Below are positions 17,539-29,984 of a DNA stretch of 50,821 bases, piece after piece. The stretch is from Kluyvera ascorbata ATCC 33433. GTDB taxonomy: Bacteria; Pseudomonadota; Gammaproteobacteria; Enterobacterales; Enterobacteriaceae. Made by a program: the position numbers and the translations under genes. The stretch lies in NCBI RefSeq assembly GCF_000735365.1, contig NZ_JMPL01000022.1, positions 1 through 50,821 of the forward strand, written 5' to 3'. The notes under the pieces were generated by a model. That model was not told the origin of the DNA and made no database searches. It was given only the letters and a program-made list of their open reading frames with translations. Every line of letters begins with the position of its first letter. Position 1 is the stretch's first letter.

Positions 17539-18159
17539 TTACAGGATTTCCAGTAACTCGACTTCGAAGACCAGTGTGCTGAACGGAGGGATGGAAGCAC
17601 CCGCACCGCGCTCGCCGTAGGCCAGGCTATGAGGGATAGTCAGTTCCCACTTAGAGCCAACCGGCATCAGGGTCAGTGCTTCAATCCAGCCAGCGATAAC
17701 GCCGTTAACCGGGAATTCAGCAGGTTCGCCGCGTGCGACGGAGCTATCGAACACGGTGCCGTCAATCAGTTTGCCGGTGTAGTGTACGCGAACGTGATCG
17801 GTACGCGCTGGGATTGCGCCTTCACCCTGGGTCAGAACGCGGAACTGCAGACCGGATTCGGTGCTGTTTACGCCTTCTTTCTCACGGTTTTCTTCCAGAT
17901 ATTTCACGCCGTCTTCGGCCATCGCCGCAAAACGCTCACGACGTACTGCATCAGCACGTTCGTGGATTTCACGCAGCGCGCGATGAACAACGTCTACCGG
18001 CACAGCAGGCTGCTTGCCTTCCAGCGCATCGGCGATACCGGCAACCAGTGCTTCCGGCAGTAAACCCTGCAAACCGGACTCGCTCAGCTGCTGCCCTACC
18101 TGCAGGCCGATACCGTAGCTTGCCTGTGCTTCAATAGTGTCAAAAGTCGGGGTGGCCAT
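17539..18159 (-). CDS. fklB: FKBP-type peptidyl-prolyl cis-trans isomerase FklB (FKBP22)
   Basis: 206 residues. The frame is open to 18330, but the ATG at 18159 follows GAAAGGAAAG and gives the E. coli start ([12 protein letters not shown]). The N-terminal dimerisation domain (about 1-85) is alpha-helical; the C-terminal FKBP domain has [43 protein letters not shown] and ends VELLEIL. It isomerises Xaa-Pro bonds and acts as a folding helper in the cytoplasm. It is divergent from ytfB across about 210 bases. Confidence 0.96.
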   Translation of the reverse strand: MATPTFDTIEAQASYGIGLQVGQQLSESGLQGLLPEALVAGIADALEGKQPAVPVDVVHRALREIHERADAVRRERFAAMAEDGVKYLEENREKEGVNSTESGLQFRVLTQGEGAIPARTDHVRVHYTGKLIDGTVFDSSVARGEPAEFPVNGVIAGWIEALTLMPVGSKWELTIPHSLAYGERGAGASIPPFSTLVFEVELLEIL

Positions 18160-18369
18160 CGTCTTTCCTTTCTTCGGGTATAAAGTAGCGGGCAGCATAG
18201 CAGCCACGCCGCACAGGGTAAAACTTTGTGTCAGGAAAGATGACAAATTACCGGGAAAAAGAAACAATACCTTTTGCCTATAGGATATGATGAAAGTGCG
18301 CTTTGCCACGTTCATCAGGCAGTTAGCCATCTATACTGGATAGCATCGACACGGAGCAGGAGGAGAGCC

Positions 18370-19011
18370 ATGCCCGGGAGATTTGAAATAAAACCTTTGC
18401 TGGTGAAAATCTGGCATGCGCCGGACGATCTTCGCATCCTGGACCCGCTGCCGCCTGCCCACCGTCGCGGCGTGATTGTTGCTGCGCTGGCCATTATCGT
18501 CGGCTTCCTGCTGCCTTCCGCTGACGACAGCCCGCCGCCTCAGGTGACCCGCTCCGCGCAGCTGGACTTCCAGTCACAGTCGCAAACGCCGCAGCCAGAC
18601 GCTCAGCCGTTGCACGCTCAGCTGGTCACACCGTCTAACGATTTAGATCAGGTCGCCCCTGTTGCGCCAGAACCGGTGCAGGAAGAACAGCCGAGCGAGC
18701 AGCAGGCCGCTCCGTCACGAACGCAGCCCTATCAGGAGAGCCGCAGCAGCAGCGACTGGCATACCTATCAGGTTGAAGCCGGTAAAACGCTGGCGCAGCT
18801 TTTCCGCGACAATAACCTGCCGCCAACCGATGTCTATGCCATGGCGCAGGTTGAGGGGGCGGGTAAGCCGCTGAGTAACCTGAAAAACGGCCAGAAAGTG
18901 CAGATTCGTAAGAACGCCAACGGTGTGGTTACCGGGTTAACCATCGAATCGGATAACGGTCAGGTGCTGTTCACCCGCCAGCAGGACGGTAGTTTTATTC
19001 GCGCGCGTTAA
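18370..19011 (+). CDS. ytfB: YtfB, OapA-family cell-division-associated envelope protein
   Basis: 213 residues. The ATG at 18370 follows AGCAGGAGGAG and gives the E. coli start MPGRFE; the upstream ATG at 18274 lies in the promoter of fklB and is rejected. Architecture: cytoplasmic N-terminus, one transmembrane segment (about 37-55, GVIVAALAIIVGFLLP), a Gln/Pro-rich linker (60-130), and a C-terminal OapA/LysM-like domain starting at WHTYQVEAGKTLAQLF. E. coli YtfB localises to the septum through glycan binding and causes filamentation when overproduced. Confidence 0.92.
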   Translation: MPGRFEIKPLLVKIWHAPDDLRILDPLPPAHRRGVIVAALAIIVGFLLPSADDSPPPQVTRSAQLDFQSQSQTPQPDAQPLHAQLVTPSNDLDQVAPVAPEPVQEEQPSEQQAAPSRTQPYQESRSSSDWHTYQVEAGKTLAQLFRDNNLPPTDVYAMAQVEGAGKPLSNLKNGQKVQIRKNANGVVTGLTIESDNGQVLFTRQQDGSFIRAR

Positions 19012-19021
19012 ACTTGCAGAC

Positions 19022-19097
19022 TGCCGGATGGCGGCTTTGCCTTATCCGGCCTACAAAACCGTGAACGTAGGCCTGATAAGCGCAGCGCCATCAGGCA
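19022..19097. repeat. BIME of two inverted REP units (class 1)
   Basis: First unit TGCCGGATGGCGG to CCGGCCTAC (19022-19054); second, inverted, GTAGGCCTGATAAGCG to GCCATCAGGCA (19067-19097). The second unit abuts the stop of the EamA gene. It lies between the convergent genes ytfB and the EamA transporter gene. Confidence 0.9.
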
Positions 19098-20024
19098 TTA
19101 CCGCTTCACCTTGTTCACCCACCAAATCCCCGAACAGACCAGCGCCAGCGCCAGCGCGTATTTCCACTCGAAAATATTTTCCCCGAGAAAAATCGCCGAC
19201 AGCACCGAACCGGATACCGGGATCAGGAAGTTAAACGGCGCAATCATCCCCACGCGGTTGTACTTGAGCAAAATGCTCCACAGCGCAAAGGCCACCGATG
19301 ACAGTAGCGTCAGATAACCGAGAATCGCCACCGATGAGAAGCCGTGGAAGGTCAGCGTGCCACCGCTCAGATAGCCGCCGACCACCAACGCCAGGCCACC
19401 GAAAGCCAGCTGGTAACCCGTCATCACCGTAGGATCGACCGTTTGAGAGATACGCTTACCGTAGAGTGACGCCGCTGACAGAATAAACGCCGCCAGCACC
19501 ACCGAGCCATCTCCCAGGCTAAAGCTAAAATCCAGCAGCCCGCTGTTGAAGTTCACCACCATCACCCCGACAAAGCCGAGAATACAGCCCAGCGTCTTGT
19601 TATAGCTCAGCCGATCGTTCTGGTAGATAAAGTGCGCCAGCAGCACGCTGAAGAAGGTACCCGTGGCGTTCATAATTGACCCCTTCACCCCGGTGGTGAA
19701 AGCCAGGCCGATGTAGAAGAAGATGTACTGTAGCGAGGTCTGCGTGAGCCCCAGCAAGGTTAGCTGGCCAAACTGACGCGCGTTCAGACGAGCAATTGGC
19801 TTACGCTGTGCCATCGCCAGCAGGAGCAGCAGCGCCCCGGCAAACAGGAAGCGGTAGCCCGCAAAGACGATTTTGCTCGGAATATCATCAGTGGCAATCT
19901 GAAACAGTTCATACCCGCTCTTAATCGCCGGGTAAGCACTTCCCCACAGCAGACAGCAGAATGCGGCACAGAGATAAACGATATTTTTACGGGAAAACAG
20001 AGGGTGCTGGCGCAGAGTTTCCAT
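19098..20024 (-). CDS. EamA/DMT-family transporter
   Basis: 308 residues with ten hydrophobic segments in two EamA repeats; conserved segments include LCAAFCCLLWGSAYPAIKSG in the first helix, TGVKGSIMNATGTFFSVLLAH, and FLIPVSGSVLSAIFLGENI in the second repeat. The basic C-terminus (KVKR) stays inside. It is not in the E. coli ytfB-rplI interval, so it is an accessory gene. The start has only a weak ribosome site (GGTAAAAG), and a perfect AT-rich inverted repeat lies 11 bases upstream of the ATG, suggesting a dedicated regulator. The substrate is unknown. Confidence 0.88.
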   Translation of the reverse strand: METLRQHPLFSRKNIVYLCAAFCCLLWGSAYPAIKSGYELFQIATDDIPSKIVFAGYRFLFAGALLLLLAMAQRKPIARLNARQFGQLTLLGLTQTSLQYIFFYIGLAFTTGVKGSIMNATGTFFSVLLAHFIYQNDRLSYNKTLGCILGFVGVMVVNFNSGLLDFSFSLGDGSVVLAAFILSAASLYGKRISQTVDPTVMTGYQLAFGGLALVVGGYLSGGTLTFHGFSSVAILGYLTLLSSVAFALWSILLKYNRVGMIAPFNFLIPVSGSVLSAIFLGENIFEWKYALALALVCSGIWWVNKVKR

Positions 20025-20034
20025 TCTTTTACCA

Positions 20035-20059
20035 AAAATTAAAATATTGTTTTAATTTT
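20035..20059 (-). promoter_or_regulatory. Perfect AT-only inverted repeat upstream of the EamA gene
   Basis: AAAATTAAAA (20035-20044) and TTTTAATTTT (20050-20059) are exact reverse complements around a 5-base spacer containing the only G. It lies 11 bases before the EamA ATG, at a place where a repressor would block transcription or a hairpin would affect translation. Confidence 0.5.
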
Positions 20060-20110
20060 TTGATTATCGCGAAAAGGATGAAAGATAGCCAGTCGAAAAG
20101 TGGTGGGCCT

Positions 20111-20140
20111 AAAAAGCAAAACGCCGGCACAAGGCCGGCG
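20111..20140 (-). terminator. Rho-independent terminator of the rpsF operon
   Basis: CGCCGGC (20122-20128) pairs with GCCGGCG (20134-20140); on the minus strand the stem is followed by TTTTGCTTTTT. It lies 30 bases past the rplI stop. Confidence 0.9.
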
Positions 20141-20170
20141 GTTTGTTGTTATCAAAACGTGGGTTGCTGA

Positions 20171-20632
<462 letters not shown>

Positions 20633-20659
20633 TTAAAGTCGTTAATAGACGGCGGCCGA

Positions 20660-21206
<547 letters not shown>

Positions 21207-21212
21207 CAGAAA

Positions 21213-21626
<414 letters not shown>

Positions 21627-21648
21627 TTATTCAGCCTCCTGTCTGGGT

Positions 21649-21692
21649 CAGCCGAGGCCCATGGAGGCAAGGAACGTGTTAAAGGTCGGCTG
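21649..21692 (-). promoter_or_regulatory. S6:S18 ribosomal protein leader
   Basis: On the minus strand CAGCCGA (21692-21686) pairs with TCGGCTG (21655-21649), enclosing CCTTTAACACG and a CCTTGCCTCC segment. This matches the known bacterial rpsF leader, which the S6:S18 complex binds to repress its own operon. It lies 41 bases before the rpsF start. The pairing is seen; the assignment follows from the operon. Confidence 0.8.
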
Positions 21693-21948
21693 AAAAATGA
21701 CGCGTAATAATACTTGCCGCCCCCAGGAAACTCAAGTGAATTGCACAAAAAATTCACACAAAAGGCAAAGTCGGTCTAAGTCAGTGATTTAAAATTAAAC
21801 AGCCACGAATGCGGCAATTTTTTGAACAACAGCATCAGAAAAGGTCGCCATACCGCAGCCAAAAACCGATTGCAATTACATCAGTAGTCAACCACAACAA
21901 GAGGAGAGCCCCCGCGTTAGCGTCAGGACTGTCAGTAAGGAGTCGAGT
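21693..21948. promoter_or_regulatory. Divergent rpsF/yjfY region
   Basis: About 255 bases without a gene. It must hold the rpsF promoter (left) and the yjfY promoter (right). AAGGAG at 21936-21941 is the ribosome site of yjfY. No confident operator was identified. Confidence 0.4.
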
Positions 21949-22224
21949 ATGAAAACTATCGTCATTGCCGCAATGGCTGCGCTACTGGTTAGCGTCAGCG
22001 CACAGGCCGCCATTAAGATCGATGGCCATCAGGCACGTAACATGGACGATGTACAGAGCCTGGGGGTTATCTATATCAACCATAATATCGCCACTGAGCA
22101 AGAGGCCGATAAGGCGCTCAGTCAGGAGAGCGATGCTCAGGGGGCTAAATACTTCCAGCCTATCCTGATACATGAACCCGGAAGCAACGGTTTGATCCAC
22201 GCGAGCGCTGCGCTGTATCGCTAA
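21949..22224 (+). CDS. yjfY: YjfY, DUF1471 (YhcN/BhsA-family) periplasmic protein
   Basis: 91 residues: signal peptide MKTIVIAAMAALLVSVSAQA with cleavage before AIKID, then a single DUF1471 domain (NMDDVQSLGVIYINHNIATEQEADKAL, then YFQPILIHEPG and a final ALYR). Family members (BhsA, McbA, YhcN, BsmA) respond to stress and affect biofilm. Matches E. coli YjfY in place and length. It is one of three DUF1471 proteins in this window. Confidence 0.9.
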   Translation: MKTIVIAAMAALLVSVSAQAAIKIDGHQARNMDDVQSLGVIYINHNIATEQEADKALSQESDAQGAKYFQPILIHEPGSNGLIHASAALYR

Positions 22225-22234
22225 CCCCGTGCTT

Positions 22235-22267
22235 CGTTCTTCGCCCCCTCCACGAGGGCGAAGAACG
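22235..22267 (+). terminator. Hairpin downstream of yjfY
   Basis: CGTTCTTCGCCC (22235-22246) pairs perfectly over 12 bp with GGGCGAAGAACG (22256-22267). It lies 10 bases past the yjfY stop and between convergent yjfY and ulaF. There is no T-run right after it, so it may act as a 3' stabiliser or a Rho-assisted end. Confidence 0.55.
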
Positions 22268-22275
22268 CCTGCCGT

Positions 22276-22330
22276 AAAAAGGCTCCGGAATCAGACCAGT
22301 AACATCCCGAAGGCGTACAAATCCCGGAGC
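22276..22330 (-). terminator. Long-loop terminator of the ula operon
   Basis: On the minus strand GCTCCGG (22330-22324) pairs with CCGGAGC (22288-22282) and is followed by CTTTTT. The loop is unusually long (about 35 bases). It lies just past the ulaF stop. Confidence 0.55.
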
Positions 22331-22350
22331 ATATTTTTTGGATAAAACGA

Positions 22351-23034
22351 TCACTGACCGTAATAGGCGTTCGGCCCATGCTTACGCATAAAGTGTTTGT
22401 TCATCAGGTAGCTGTCGATTGGGCTTAGCGCCGGGTTGATACCGCGCGCAATCCACGCCATTTTCGCCACTTCTTCCATCACCACCGCGTTATGCACCGC
22501 ATCGTGCGCATCTTTCCCCCAGGCGAACGGGCCATGCTGGTACACCACAATTCCCGGCGTATGCAGCGGCTCGACGTCACCGAGCGTCTCGATGATTACC
22601 TTACCGGTGTTCAGCTCATATTCGCCCTGCACTTCAGCTTCCGTTAACGCACGGGTACAGGGAATATCGCCAAAGAAATAGTCCGCATGCGTGGTGCCAA
22701 GCGCGGGAATCGCCAGACCTGCCTGTGCCCACGATGTGGCATGGGTCGAGTGGGTATGCACCACGCCGCCGAGAGATGGGTAACGGCGGTACATCGCCAG
22801 GTGTGTCGCCGTGTCGGAAGAAGGACGATAGCGCCCTTCCACCACGTTGCCGTCCATATCCACAACGACCATGTCATCCACGGTCATGGTCTCATAGGCT
22901 ACGCCGCTCGGCTTAATCACCACCCGACCCCGTTCACGGTCGATAGCGCTGACGTTGCCCCAGGTAAAAGTCACCAGACCGTAGCGCGGTAAATCCATAT
23001 TGGCGTCAAACACCTGCTGTTTTAGCTGTTGCAT
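22351..23034 (-). CDS. ulaF: L-ribulose-5-phosphate 4-epimerase UlaF
   Basis: 227 residues of the class II aldolase/epimerase family. Zn ligands are in [12 protein letters not shown] (about 95) and in the later QHGPFAWG segment near 170; TGNVS and SSD motifs bind phosphate. It converts L-ribulose 5-phosphate to D-xylulose 5-phosphate, the last step of anaerobic ascorbate use. Its ATG overlaps the ulaE stop by one base (TAATG), so the two are translationally coupled. Confidence 0.96.
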   Translation of the reverse strand: MQQLKQQVFDANMDLPRYGLVTFTWGNVSAIDRERGRVVIKPSGVAYETMTVDDMVVVDMDGNVVEGRYRPSSDTATHLAMYRRYPSLGGVVHTHSTHATSWAQAGLAIPALGTTHADYFFGDIPCTRALTEAEVQGEYELNTGKVIIETLGDVEPLHTPGIVVYQHGPFAWGKDAHDAVHNAVVMEEVAKMAWIARGINPALSPIDSYLMNKHFMRKHGPNAYYGQ

Positions 23035-23888
23035 TATGCCGCCTCCACCAATCCAGCGCGGGCCATTCTGGCCTTCACCCAGTCGCGTGCTTTTGCCACT
23101 TCTCGTGCCGGGTCATCCGAGGTTTCACTCCACATCTCAATCAGATACGGGCCGCAGTAGCCGCTCTCACGCAGCGTTTCAAAGCAGCGTTCGAAATCGA
23201 CAACGCCTTCACCAAATGGGACGTTTTTAAAGACGCCAGGTTTAGTATCTTTCACGTGTACGGCGACGATATGCCCTATCCCGGCCTGCAATTCCATCTG
23301 TACGTCGTTATCCCACGCCGACAGGTTGCCGATATCCGGATAAAGCTGGAACCACGGGTTATTCAGGTAGTGTGCGTAGCCGAGCGCCTTGCTGATGGAG
23401 TTCATCAGCGGGTAATCCATTATCTCCATCGCCAGCGTAACCTGAGCGCGGCTGGCCATTTCAACGCTCTCCTTCAGGCCGTCGCGAAAGCGCCGACGCG
23501 TTTCGTCATTTGCCTGCTGGTAATAGACGTCGTATCCCGCGAGTTGAATCACCCGGATGCCGATATCCTGCGCGAAGCGGATAGCTTTACGCATGATCTC
23601 CAGCCCCTGGTCGCGAACGTCGTCATCTTCGCAGCCTAAAGGAAAGCGGCGATGCGCGCTCAGGCACATCGACGGCACGCGTACGCCGGTCTCCGCAATG
23701 GCGCTCACCAGCGCTAAACGCTGCTCGCGACTCCAGTCGAGGCGCGACAGTCGCTCGTCGGTCTCATCCACCGACATCTCAACGAAATCAAAACCCAGCT
23801 CTTTTGCCAGACGCAGGCGTTCCAGCCAGCACTCCCCTGCGGGGAGCGCTTTTTCATAGATGCCAAGCGGTGTCTGTTTCGACAACAT
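23034..23888 (-). CDS. ulaE: L-xylulose-5-phosphate 3-epimerase UlaE
   Basis: 284 residues, xylose-isomerase-like TIM barrel ([18 protein letters not shown] at the start). Metal-binding segments include [26 protein letters not shown] and IEMWSE. It epimerises L-xylulose 5-phosphate (also called 3-hexulose pathway product) to L-ribulose 5-phosphate in the cytoplasm. It lies nine bases after ulaD and overlaps ulaF by one base. Confidence 0.96.
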   Translation of the reverse strand: MLSKQTPLGIYEKALPAGECWLERLRLAKELGFDFVEMSVDETDERLSRLDWSREQRLALVSAIAETGVRVPSMCLSAHRRFPLGCEDDDVRDQGLEIMRKAIRFAQDIGIRVIQLAGYDVYYQQANDETRRRFRDGLKESVEMASRAQVTLAMEIMDYPLMNSISKALGYAHYLNNPWFQLYPDIGNLSAWDNDVQMELQAGIGHIVAVHVKDTKPGVFKNVPFGEGVVDFERCFETLRESGYCGPYLIEMWSETSDDPAREVAKARDWVKARMARAGLVEAA

Positions 23889-23897
23889 AACCGCTCC

Positions 23898-24548
23898 TTA
23901 GCCCCAAAGCTGAGCAATAGAGCGCTTGAACTGACGCGCGGCTTCCACCGGAGATGCCGCATCACGAATGCTACGACCCGCGATAAAGACATGGATTGGG
24001 ATGCCCGCGAACAGCGGCAGGTCTTCCAGCGCCAGCCCACCGGTAACGGTCACTTTGAAGCCCATATCAGACAAGCGCTTGATCGCGGTAATATCCGCTT
24101 CCCCCCACGCCACGCCCGCGGCCTGCGCATCGCGGCTACGGTGATAGACCACCTGCCCAATGCCTGCATCGCGCCACTCTTTGGCCTGTTCCCAGGTCCA
24201 GTAGCCGGTCAGCTCAATCTGCACGTCGCCGTTAAACTCTTTTGCCACGTCCAGCGCGCCTTTGGCGGTGTTGATATCCGCACAGCAGATAACGGTGACC
24301 CAGTCAGCATTGGCTTCAAAGCACATGCGGGAAAGGATTTTACCCGCGTCGGCAATCTTGGCATCGGCCAGCACGATTTTATGCGGATACAGCGCCTTGA
24401 GGTCGCGCACCGCGCGCACGCCTTCACCAACACAAAGGATGGTGCCGACTTCAATGATATCAACCTCTTCCGCAATCAAGCGGGTGGTTTCATAGGCGCT
24501 GTCCATGGTCTGGTTATCCAGCGCAACCTGCAACATTGGTAATGACAT
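23898..24548 (-). CDS. ulaD: 3-keto-L-gulonate-6-phosphate decarboxylase UlaD
   Basis: 216 residues of the orotidine-phosphate-decarboxylase suprafamily. The Mg2+ and catalytic motif [12 protein letters not shown] is visible at about residues 61-72. I use the ATG at 24548 ([11 protein letters not shown]), which follows AAGGAATT, rather than the TTG two codons upstream. It decarboxylates 3-keto-L-gulonate 6-phosphate to L-xylulose 5-phosphate. Confidence 0.96.
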   Translation of the reverse strand: MSLPMLQVALDNQTMDSAYETTRLIAEEVDIIEVGTILCVGEGVRAVRDLKALYPHKIVLADAKIADAGKILSRMCFEANADWVTVICCADINTAKGALDVAKEFNGDVQIELTGYWTWEQAKEWRDAGIGQVVYHRSRDAQAAGVAWGEADITAIKRLSDMGFKVTVTGGLALEDLPLFAGIPIHVFIAGRSIRDAASPVEAARQFKRSIAQLWG

Positions 24549-24561
24549 GTTCAATTCCTTC

Positions 24562-25032
24562 TTAAGCTGTCGCCGCCTGGGTGGCGCTATCGATTAAATC
24601 CAGCACTTCCTGCTCGGTACGGCAGGCACGTAAACGGTCGAAATTGGCTTCATCTTCAAACAGGTTGACGATCTGCATGATGCCGTCTTCCTGATGAGTG
24701 CGTGCATCCACCGCCGCCAGGGTGATGAGGATATCGACCGGGTCGTTGTCTTCGTGGTTAAACACCATTGGCGTTTTCAGGGTGACTAACGCAAAGCCGT
24801 TTTTCTTCACCCCTTCTTCAGGGCGTCCGTGCGGCATCGCCAAGCCAGGGGCAATGACGAAGTAAGGGCCGAAACGTTCAACGCCATCCAGAATTGCCTG
24901 GAAGTAGCGCGGCTCGACAACCTCTGCCTCCACCAGCAGGTCAACGCCAAGCTTGACCGCTTCCTGCCAGGTATTGGCTTCCGCCTGCAGGCGGATGGAT
25001 TTATTTTCCGCCAATGAATCACGTAGCTTCAT
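24562..25032 (-). CDS. ulaC: Ascorbate-specific PTS enzyme IIA component UlaC
   Basis: 156 residues with a PTS_EIIA_2 (mannitol/fructose type) domain. The phosphorylated histidine is H68 in AMPHGRPE. HPr phosphorylates UlaC, which passes the phosphate to UlaB. Two residues longer than the E. coli protein, at the Ala-rich C-terminus. It lies between ulaB and ulaD with spacers of 9 and 13 bases. Confidence 0.96.
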   Translation of the reverse strand: MKLRDSLAENKSIRLQAEANTWQEAVKLGVDLLVEAEVVEPRYFQAILDGVERFGPYFVIAPGLAMPHGRPEEGVKKNGFALVTLKTPMVFNHEDNDPVDILITLAAVDARTHQEDGIMQIVNLFEDEANFDRLRACRTEQEVLDLIDSATQAATA

Positions 25033-25041
25033 GGGTTGTCC

Positions 25042-25347
25042 TTACTTCATGTCTTTCGGGAAATGCGCGCTGATGACTTCCATCAGCTTCGGACCAAAGT
25101 CGGCCGCCGAGAGCATATTGCGTACGCCCACCACATATTTGTTGCCGGAGACGGTGATTTCGCTTGCCACATGGGTGGAGGCGATAATGATGTCGGCCCC
25201 GCTCAGCTCGCTTTTGTATTCACCCACCGCGCAGCTATTCACCGTGTGATCAACGCCCTGCTCTTTGAGGAACTGGTCGACTTTCATCTTCATAATCATG
25301 GAGCTGCCTTGCCCACAACCACATACAGCCAGAATACGTACGGTCAT
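25042..25347 (-). CDS. ulaB: Ascorbate-specific PTS enzyme IIB component UlaB
   Basis: 101 residues beginning [19 protein letters not shown]. The active-site Cys is C9 in the phosphate-loop-like CGCGQGSS (the second Cys replaces Asn of E. coli, as I recall). The frame is open to 25449 within ulaA; the ATG at 25347 gives the E. coli length and follows a GGAGAG-type site. It transfers phosphate from UlaC to ascorbate carried by UlaA. Confidence 0.95.
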   Translation of the reverse strand: MTVRILAVCGCGQGSSMIMKMKVDQFLKEQGVDHTVNSCAVGEYKSELSGADIIIASTHVASEITVSGNKYVVGVRNMLSAADFGPKLMEVISAHFPKDMK

Positions 25348-25360
25348 AATCAAACTCTCC

Positions 25361-26803
<1,443 letters not shown>

Positions 26804-26839
26804 TCAGCGGTGGTGTGACACACTCTAATAATCAAAAAT

Positions 26840-26873
26840 AATCACAACAAGATTCAATTTGATTAAATGTGAC
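26840..26873. promoter_or_regulatory. Candidate UlaR operator, ulaA-proximal
   Basis: A 34-base element beginning AATCACAACAA and ending TGATTAAATGTGAC. It matches the element at 27071-27104 at 25 of 34 positions by eye, in the same orientation. It lies 78 bases upstream of the ulaA start. Confidence 0.6.
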
Positions 26874-27070
26874 GCGCACCGCAATAATAAGCACATTTCA
26901 ATAATCGTATTAATAACCATTCAAATTAAACAAAAATAAACCAATTAAATCAATAAAATAACCAAAAAACATAGATTAACAATTATTGTTCTATCGTTAC
27001 TTTGCATTGAGATCGTGCTCTCACACGCCAAAATACATCATTGCAATAATGAAAAAACGGTGACAATATC

Positions 27071-27104
27071 AATCATAACAAATCACAATATGATTACTTA
27101 TGAC
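27071..27104. promoter_or_regulatory. Candidate UlaR operator, ulaG-proximal
   Basis: A 34-base element beginning AATCATAACAA and ending TGATTACTTATGAC. It contains the inverted repeat AATCA, 5 bases, TGATT (27081-27095). It lies 19 bases upstream of the ulaG start. DeoR-type repressors such as UlaR bind such repeated sites and loop the DNA. Confidence 0.6.
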
Positions 27105-27123
27105 AATTTAAGAGGAAAACACG

Positions 27124-28188
27124 ATGAGTAAAGTTGAAACCATTTCGCGAGAATCCTGGATCCTGAGCACCTTTCCAGAGTGGGGCAGCTGGCTGAATGA
27201 AGAGATCGAGCAGGAGCAGGTCGCACCGGGTACTTTTGCGATGTGGTGGCTGGGCTGCACCGGTATCTGGCTGAAATCACAAGGCGGCACTAACGTCTGT
27301 GTCGATTTCTGGTGCGGCACCGGCAAACAAAGCCACGGCAATCCGCTGATGAAACAAGGTCATCAGATGCAGCGTATGGCGGGGGTGAAAAAGTTACAGC
27401 CAAACCTTCGCACCACGCCGTTTGTGCTGGATCCGTTCGCCATCCGTCAGATCGACGCCGTGCTGGCCACTCACGATCATAACGATCATATCGATGTGAA
27501 CGTCGCAGCAGCCGTCATGCAGAACTGCGCGGACGATGTGCCGTTTATCGGGCCACAAACCTGCGTCGACCTGTGGGTAGGTTGGGGCGTGCCGAAAGAA
27601 CGCTGCATCGTGGTAAAACCGGGCGACGTGGTTAAGGTAAAAGATATTGAAATTCATGCGCTTGATGCTTTCGACCGCACAGCGTTAATTACGCTGCCAG
27701 CCGATCAAAAAGCCGCTGGGGTACTGCCGGACGGTATGGACGCGCGCGCGGTAAACTACCTGTTCAAGACGCCGGGCGGCACCCTGTATCACAGCGGTGA
27801 CTCCCACTACTCTAACTACTACGCCAAACACGGCAACGAGCATCACATCGACGTGGCGCTGGGCTCCTACGGCGAGAACCCGCGCGGGATCACCGACAAA
27901 ATGACCAGCGCCGATATGCTGCGTATGGCCGAGGCGCTGAACACCAAAGTGGTGATCCCTTTCCATCACGATATCTGGTCAAACTTCCAGGCCGATCCGC
28001 AGGAAATTCGCGTTCTGTGGGAGATGAAAAAAGACCGCCTGAAATACGGATTTAAGCCGTTTATCTGGCAGGTTGGCGGCAAGTTTACCTGGCCACTGGA
28101 TAAAGATAACTTCGAGTATCACTATCCGCGTGGCTTCGACGATTGCTTTACCATTGAGCCGGATCTGCCGTTTAAATCGTTCTTGTAA
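27124..28188 (+). CDS. ulaG: L-ascorbate-6-phosphate lactonase UlaG
   Basis: 354 residues of the metallo-beta-lactamase superfamily. The metal motif is [11 protein letters not shown] (about residues 112-122), and later ligands lie in [12 protein letters not shown] and [11 protein letters not shown]. UlaG hydrolyses L-ascorbate 6-phosphate to 3-keto-L-gulonate 6-phosphate, a Mn2+-dependent reaction in E. coli. The start follows AAGAGGAAAA. It is divergent from ulaABCDEF and followed by a REP unit and ulaR. Confidence 0.97.
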   Translation: MSKVETISRESWILSTFPEWGSWLNEEIEQEQVAPGTFAMWWLGCTGIWLKSQGGTNVCVDFWCGTGKQSHGNPLMKQGHQMQRMAGVKKLQPNLRTTPFVLDPFAIRQIDAVLATHDHNDHIDVNVAAAVMQNCADDVPFIGPQTCVDLWVGWGVPKERCIVVKPGDVVKVKDIEIHALDAFDRTALITLPADQKAAGVLPDGMDARAVNYLFKTPGGTLYHSGDSHYSNYYAKHGNEHHIDVALGSYGENPRGITDKMTSADMLRMAEALNTKVVIPFHHDIWSNFQADPQEIRVLWEMKKDRLKYGFKPFIWQVGGKFTWPLDKDNFEYHYPRGFDDCFTIEPDLPFKSFL

Positions 28189-28194
28189 TTGAGT

Positions 28195-28224
28195 ATTCCC
28201 GGCCGAGCGCAGCGACGCCGGGAA
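28195..28224. repeat. Single REP unit (class 2)
   Basis: TTCCCGGC (28196-28203) pairs with GCCGGGAA (28217-28224), with CGAGCGCAGCGAC between. It shares the CCCGGCCGAG and CGACGCCGGGA modules of the BIME near 9335. It lies between ulaG and ulaR. Confidence 0.75.
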
Positions 28225-28309
28225 ACCCACCTTGACCCCTATATAGTTTTAGTATTTTGGCTATTTTTCAAATATCATCTTTAATCATCATTTTTTTTCG
28301 GATTAGCTC

Positions 28310-29065
28310 ATGACGGAAGCGCAAAGACATCAGATTCTACTGGACCTGCTGGCGCAAGCGGGTTTTATAACAGTAGAGCAGGTGATTTCCCGTCTGGGGA
28401 TCTCACCCGCCACGGCCCGCAGGGATATCAACAAGCTTGATGAAAGCGGCAAGCTGAAAAAAGTGCGCAACGGCGCCGAGGCCGTTAACCAGCTGCGCCC
28501 GCGCTGGTCCCCGATGAACATTCATCAGGCACAAAATCACGACGAGAAAGTACGCATCGCGAAAGCGGCGTCGCAGCTGGTGATGCCCGGTGAAAGCGTG
28601 GTGATCAACTGTGGTTCGACGGCTTTTCTGGTCGGCCAGGAGATCTGCGGCAAACCGGTGCAAATAATCACCAACTACCTGCCGCTGGCTAACTACCTTA
28701 TCGATCAAGAGCACGACAGCGTGATCATTATGGGCGGGCAGTACAACCGCAGCCACGCCATCACACTCAGCCCACAGGGCAGCGAAAACAGCCTGTACGC
28801 CGGGCACTGGATGTTTACCAGCGGCAAAGGGCTGACGGCGGAAGGGTTATATAAAACCGACATGCTCACCGCGATGGCAGAACAGAAAATGCTGAACGTG
28901 GTGGGTAAACTTGTCGTACTGGTCGATAGCAGCAAGGTTGGCGAACGGGCAGGAATGCTGTTTAGCCGCGCTGATGAGATCGATCTGCTGATTACCGGCA
29001 AACAGGCTGACCCGGAGATCCTCAAGAAGCTTGAGGATCAGGGCGTGAAGGTTATCCGCGTTTAA
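28310..29065 (+). CDS. ulaR: DeoR-family ascorbate repressor UlaR
   Basis: 251 residues. The N-terminal DeoR helix-turn-helix ([21 protein letters not shown], then [16 protein letters not shown]) precedes a phosphosugar-isomerase-like sensor domain. UlaR represses ulaG and ulaABCDEF and is relieved by L-ascorbate 6-phosphate. The ATG at 28310 lacks a strong ribosome site. It ends in a four-base tail-to-tail overlap with yjfP. Confidence 0.96.
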   Translation: MTEAQRHQILLDLLAQAGFITVEQVISRLGISPATARRDINKLDESGKLKKVRNGAEAVNQLRPRWSPMNIHQAQNHDEKVRIAKAASQLVMPGESVVINCGSTAFLVGQEICGKPVQIITNYLPLANYLIDQEHDSVIIMGGQYNRSHAITLSPQGSENSLYAGHWMFTSGKGLTAEGLYKTDMLTAMAEQKMLNVVGKLVVLVDSSKVGERAGMLFSRADEIDLLITGKQADPEILKKLEDQGVKVIRV

Positions 29066-29799
29066 AGATGCTGGCGGAAAAAGGCCACCGTGCTGTCCAA
29101 CGCTTCAGGCGTAATACGGTGGCGGACGCCCGCCTGCCAGACGCAGGTGAGATGCTCATCCAGTTCAGCCTCCCGCAACGCTTGCTGAAGCCGGAACGTC
29201 TCACCCGCCGGTACCACGTCGTCCTCTTCCCCATGCCATAGCAGCAGCGGCCTGTCCGCCAGACGCACCAGTTGATGTCCAACATCCCACTTCGCTAGCG
29301 GTGCCAGCAAGCGCGCCTTCTCGATGCCGTTTGCTGCAGACGGTGGGAAGAGTGTCTCAGAAAGTGAAGTGAAATAGCCCGACCCCATCAGGCTCGCCAC
29401 ACATTTCAGCTCCGGATGCTGCGCCATCAGCCCCAGCGCGGTCATGCCGCCCATTGAGGCACCAGCCACCGCTAAGCGCCCTTCGCTCACCAGCCCACTT
29501 GCCAGCAGCGCATCGCGCAGCGCCGGGAACTCGGTAAAGTTCTGCACCAGAATCTGCCAGAAGTGCTGAAGACGTTCGGCCCCATCGCCGTTGAAGCGCT
29601 CCCCGTGCTCGGCGGCGTTAGGCATCACCACCCGGAAACCTGCCTGCGCCAGCGCCACGGCAAAATAGCTATAAACAACGTTCGACGAGGTAAAACCGTG
29701 ATAAAACACTATGCTGGGAAGCGCCTTTTCACTACATCCCCTTGGGTAAGCGTGCAAAACTTGCTGTCCTGCCAGGGTGCGCATTTCCAGTTCAATCAT
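29062..29799 (-). CDS. yjfP: YjfP, alpha/beta-hydrolase esterase
   Basis: 245 residues. The nucleophile elbow is GASMGGM (about residue 111), an oxyanion-type FYHGF lies near residue 34, and the acid and base are likely in HGEEDDVVP and RHRITPE. E. coli YjfP is a carboxylesterase active on short acyl esters. It is convergent with ulaR, with overlapping stops. The physiological substrate is unknown. Confidence 0.93.
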   Translation of the reverse strand: MIELEMRTLAGQQVLHAYPRGCSEKALPSIVFYHGFTSSNVVYSYFAVALAQAGFRVVMPNAAEHGERFNGDGAERLQHFWQILVQNFTEFPALRDALLASGLVSEGRLAVAGASMGGMTALGLMAQHPELKCVASLMGSGYFTSLSETLFPPSAANGIEKARLLAPLAKWDVGHQLVRLADRPLLLWHGEEDDVVPAGETFRLQQALREAELDEHLTCVWQAGVRHRITPEALDSTVAFFRQHL

Positions 29800-29984
29800 G
29801 GGTTATCTCCTTTAGCTATGCTGAGATGGCATACGAAAATTGATGCAGTATGATGACGACAATACCCCTGATTTATAACATTGAGAACCTCGTTACGAAA
29901 TCGTGATATTTTCATTCGAAAATAGCGCTATGGTTAACAAATCAGGAACATTCGCCTAAAGCGAAATGCTTTCCCCACTACACT

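Noticed and set aside
27005-27026. CRP site in the ulaA/ulaG region
   Set aside because: Only the TCACA half-site is good; the other half matches at one of five positions.
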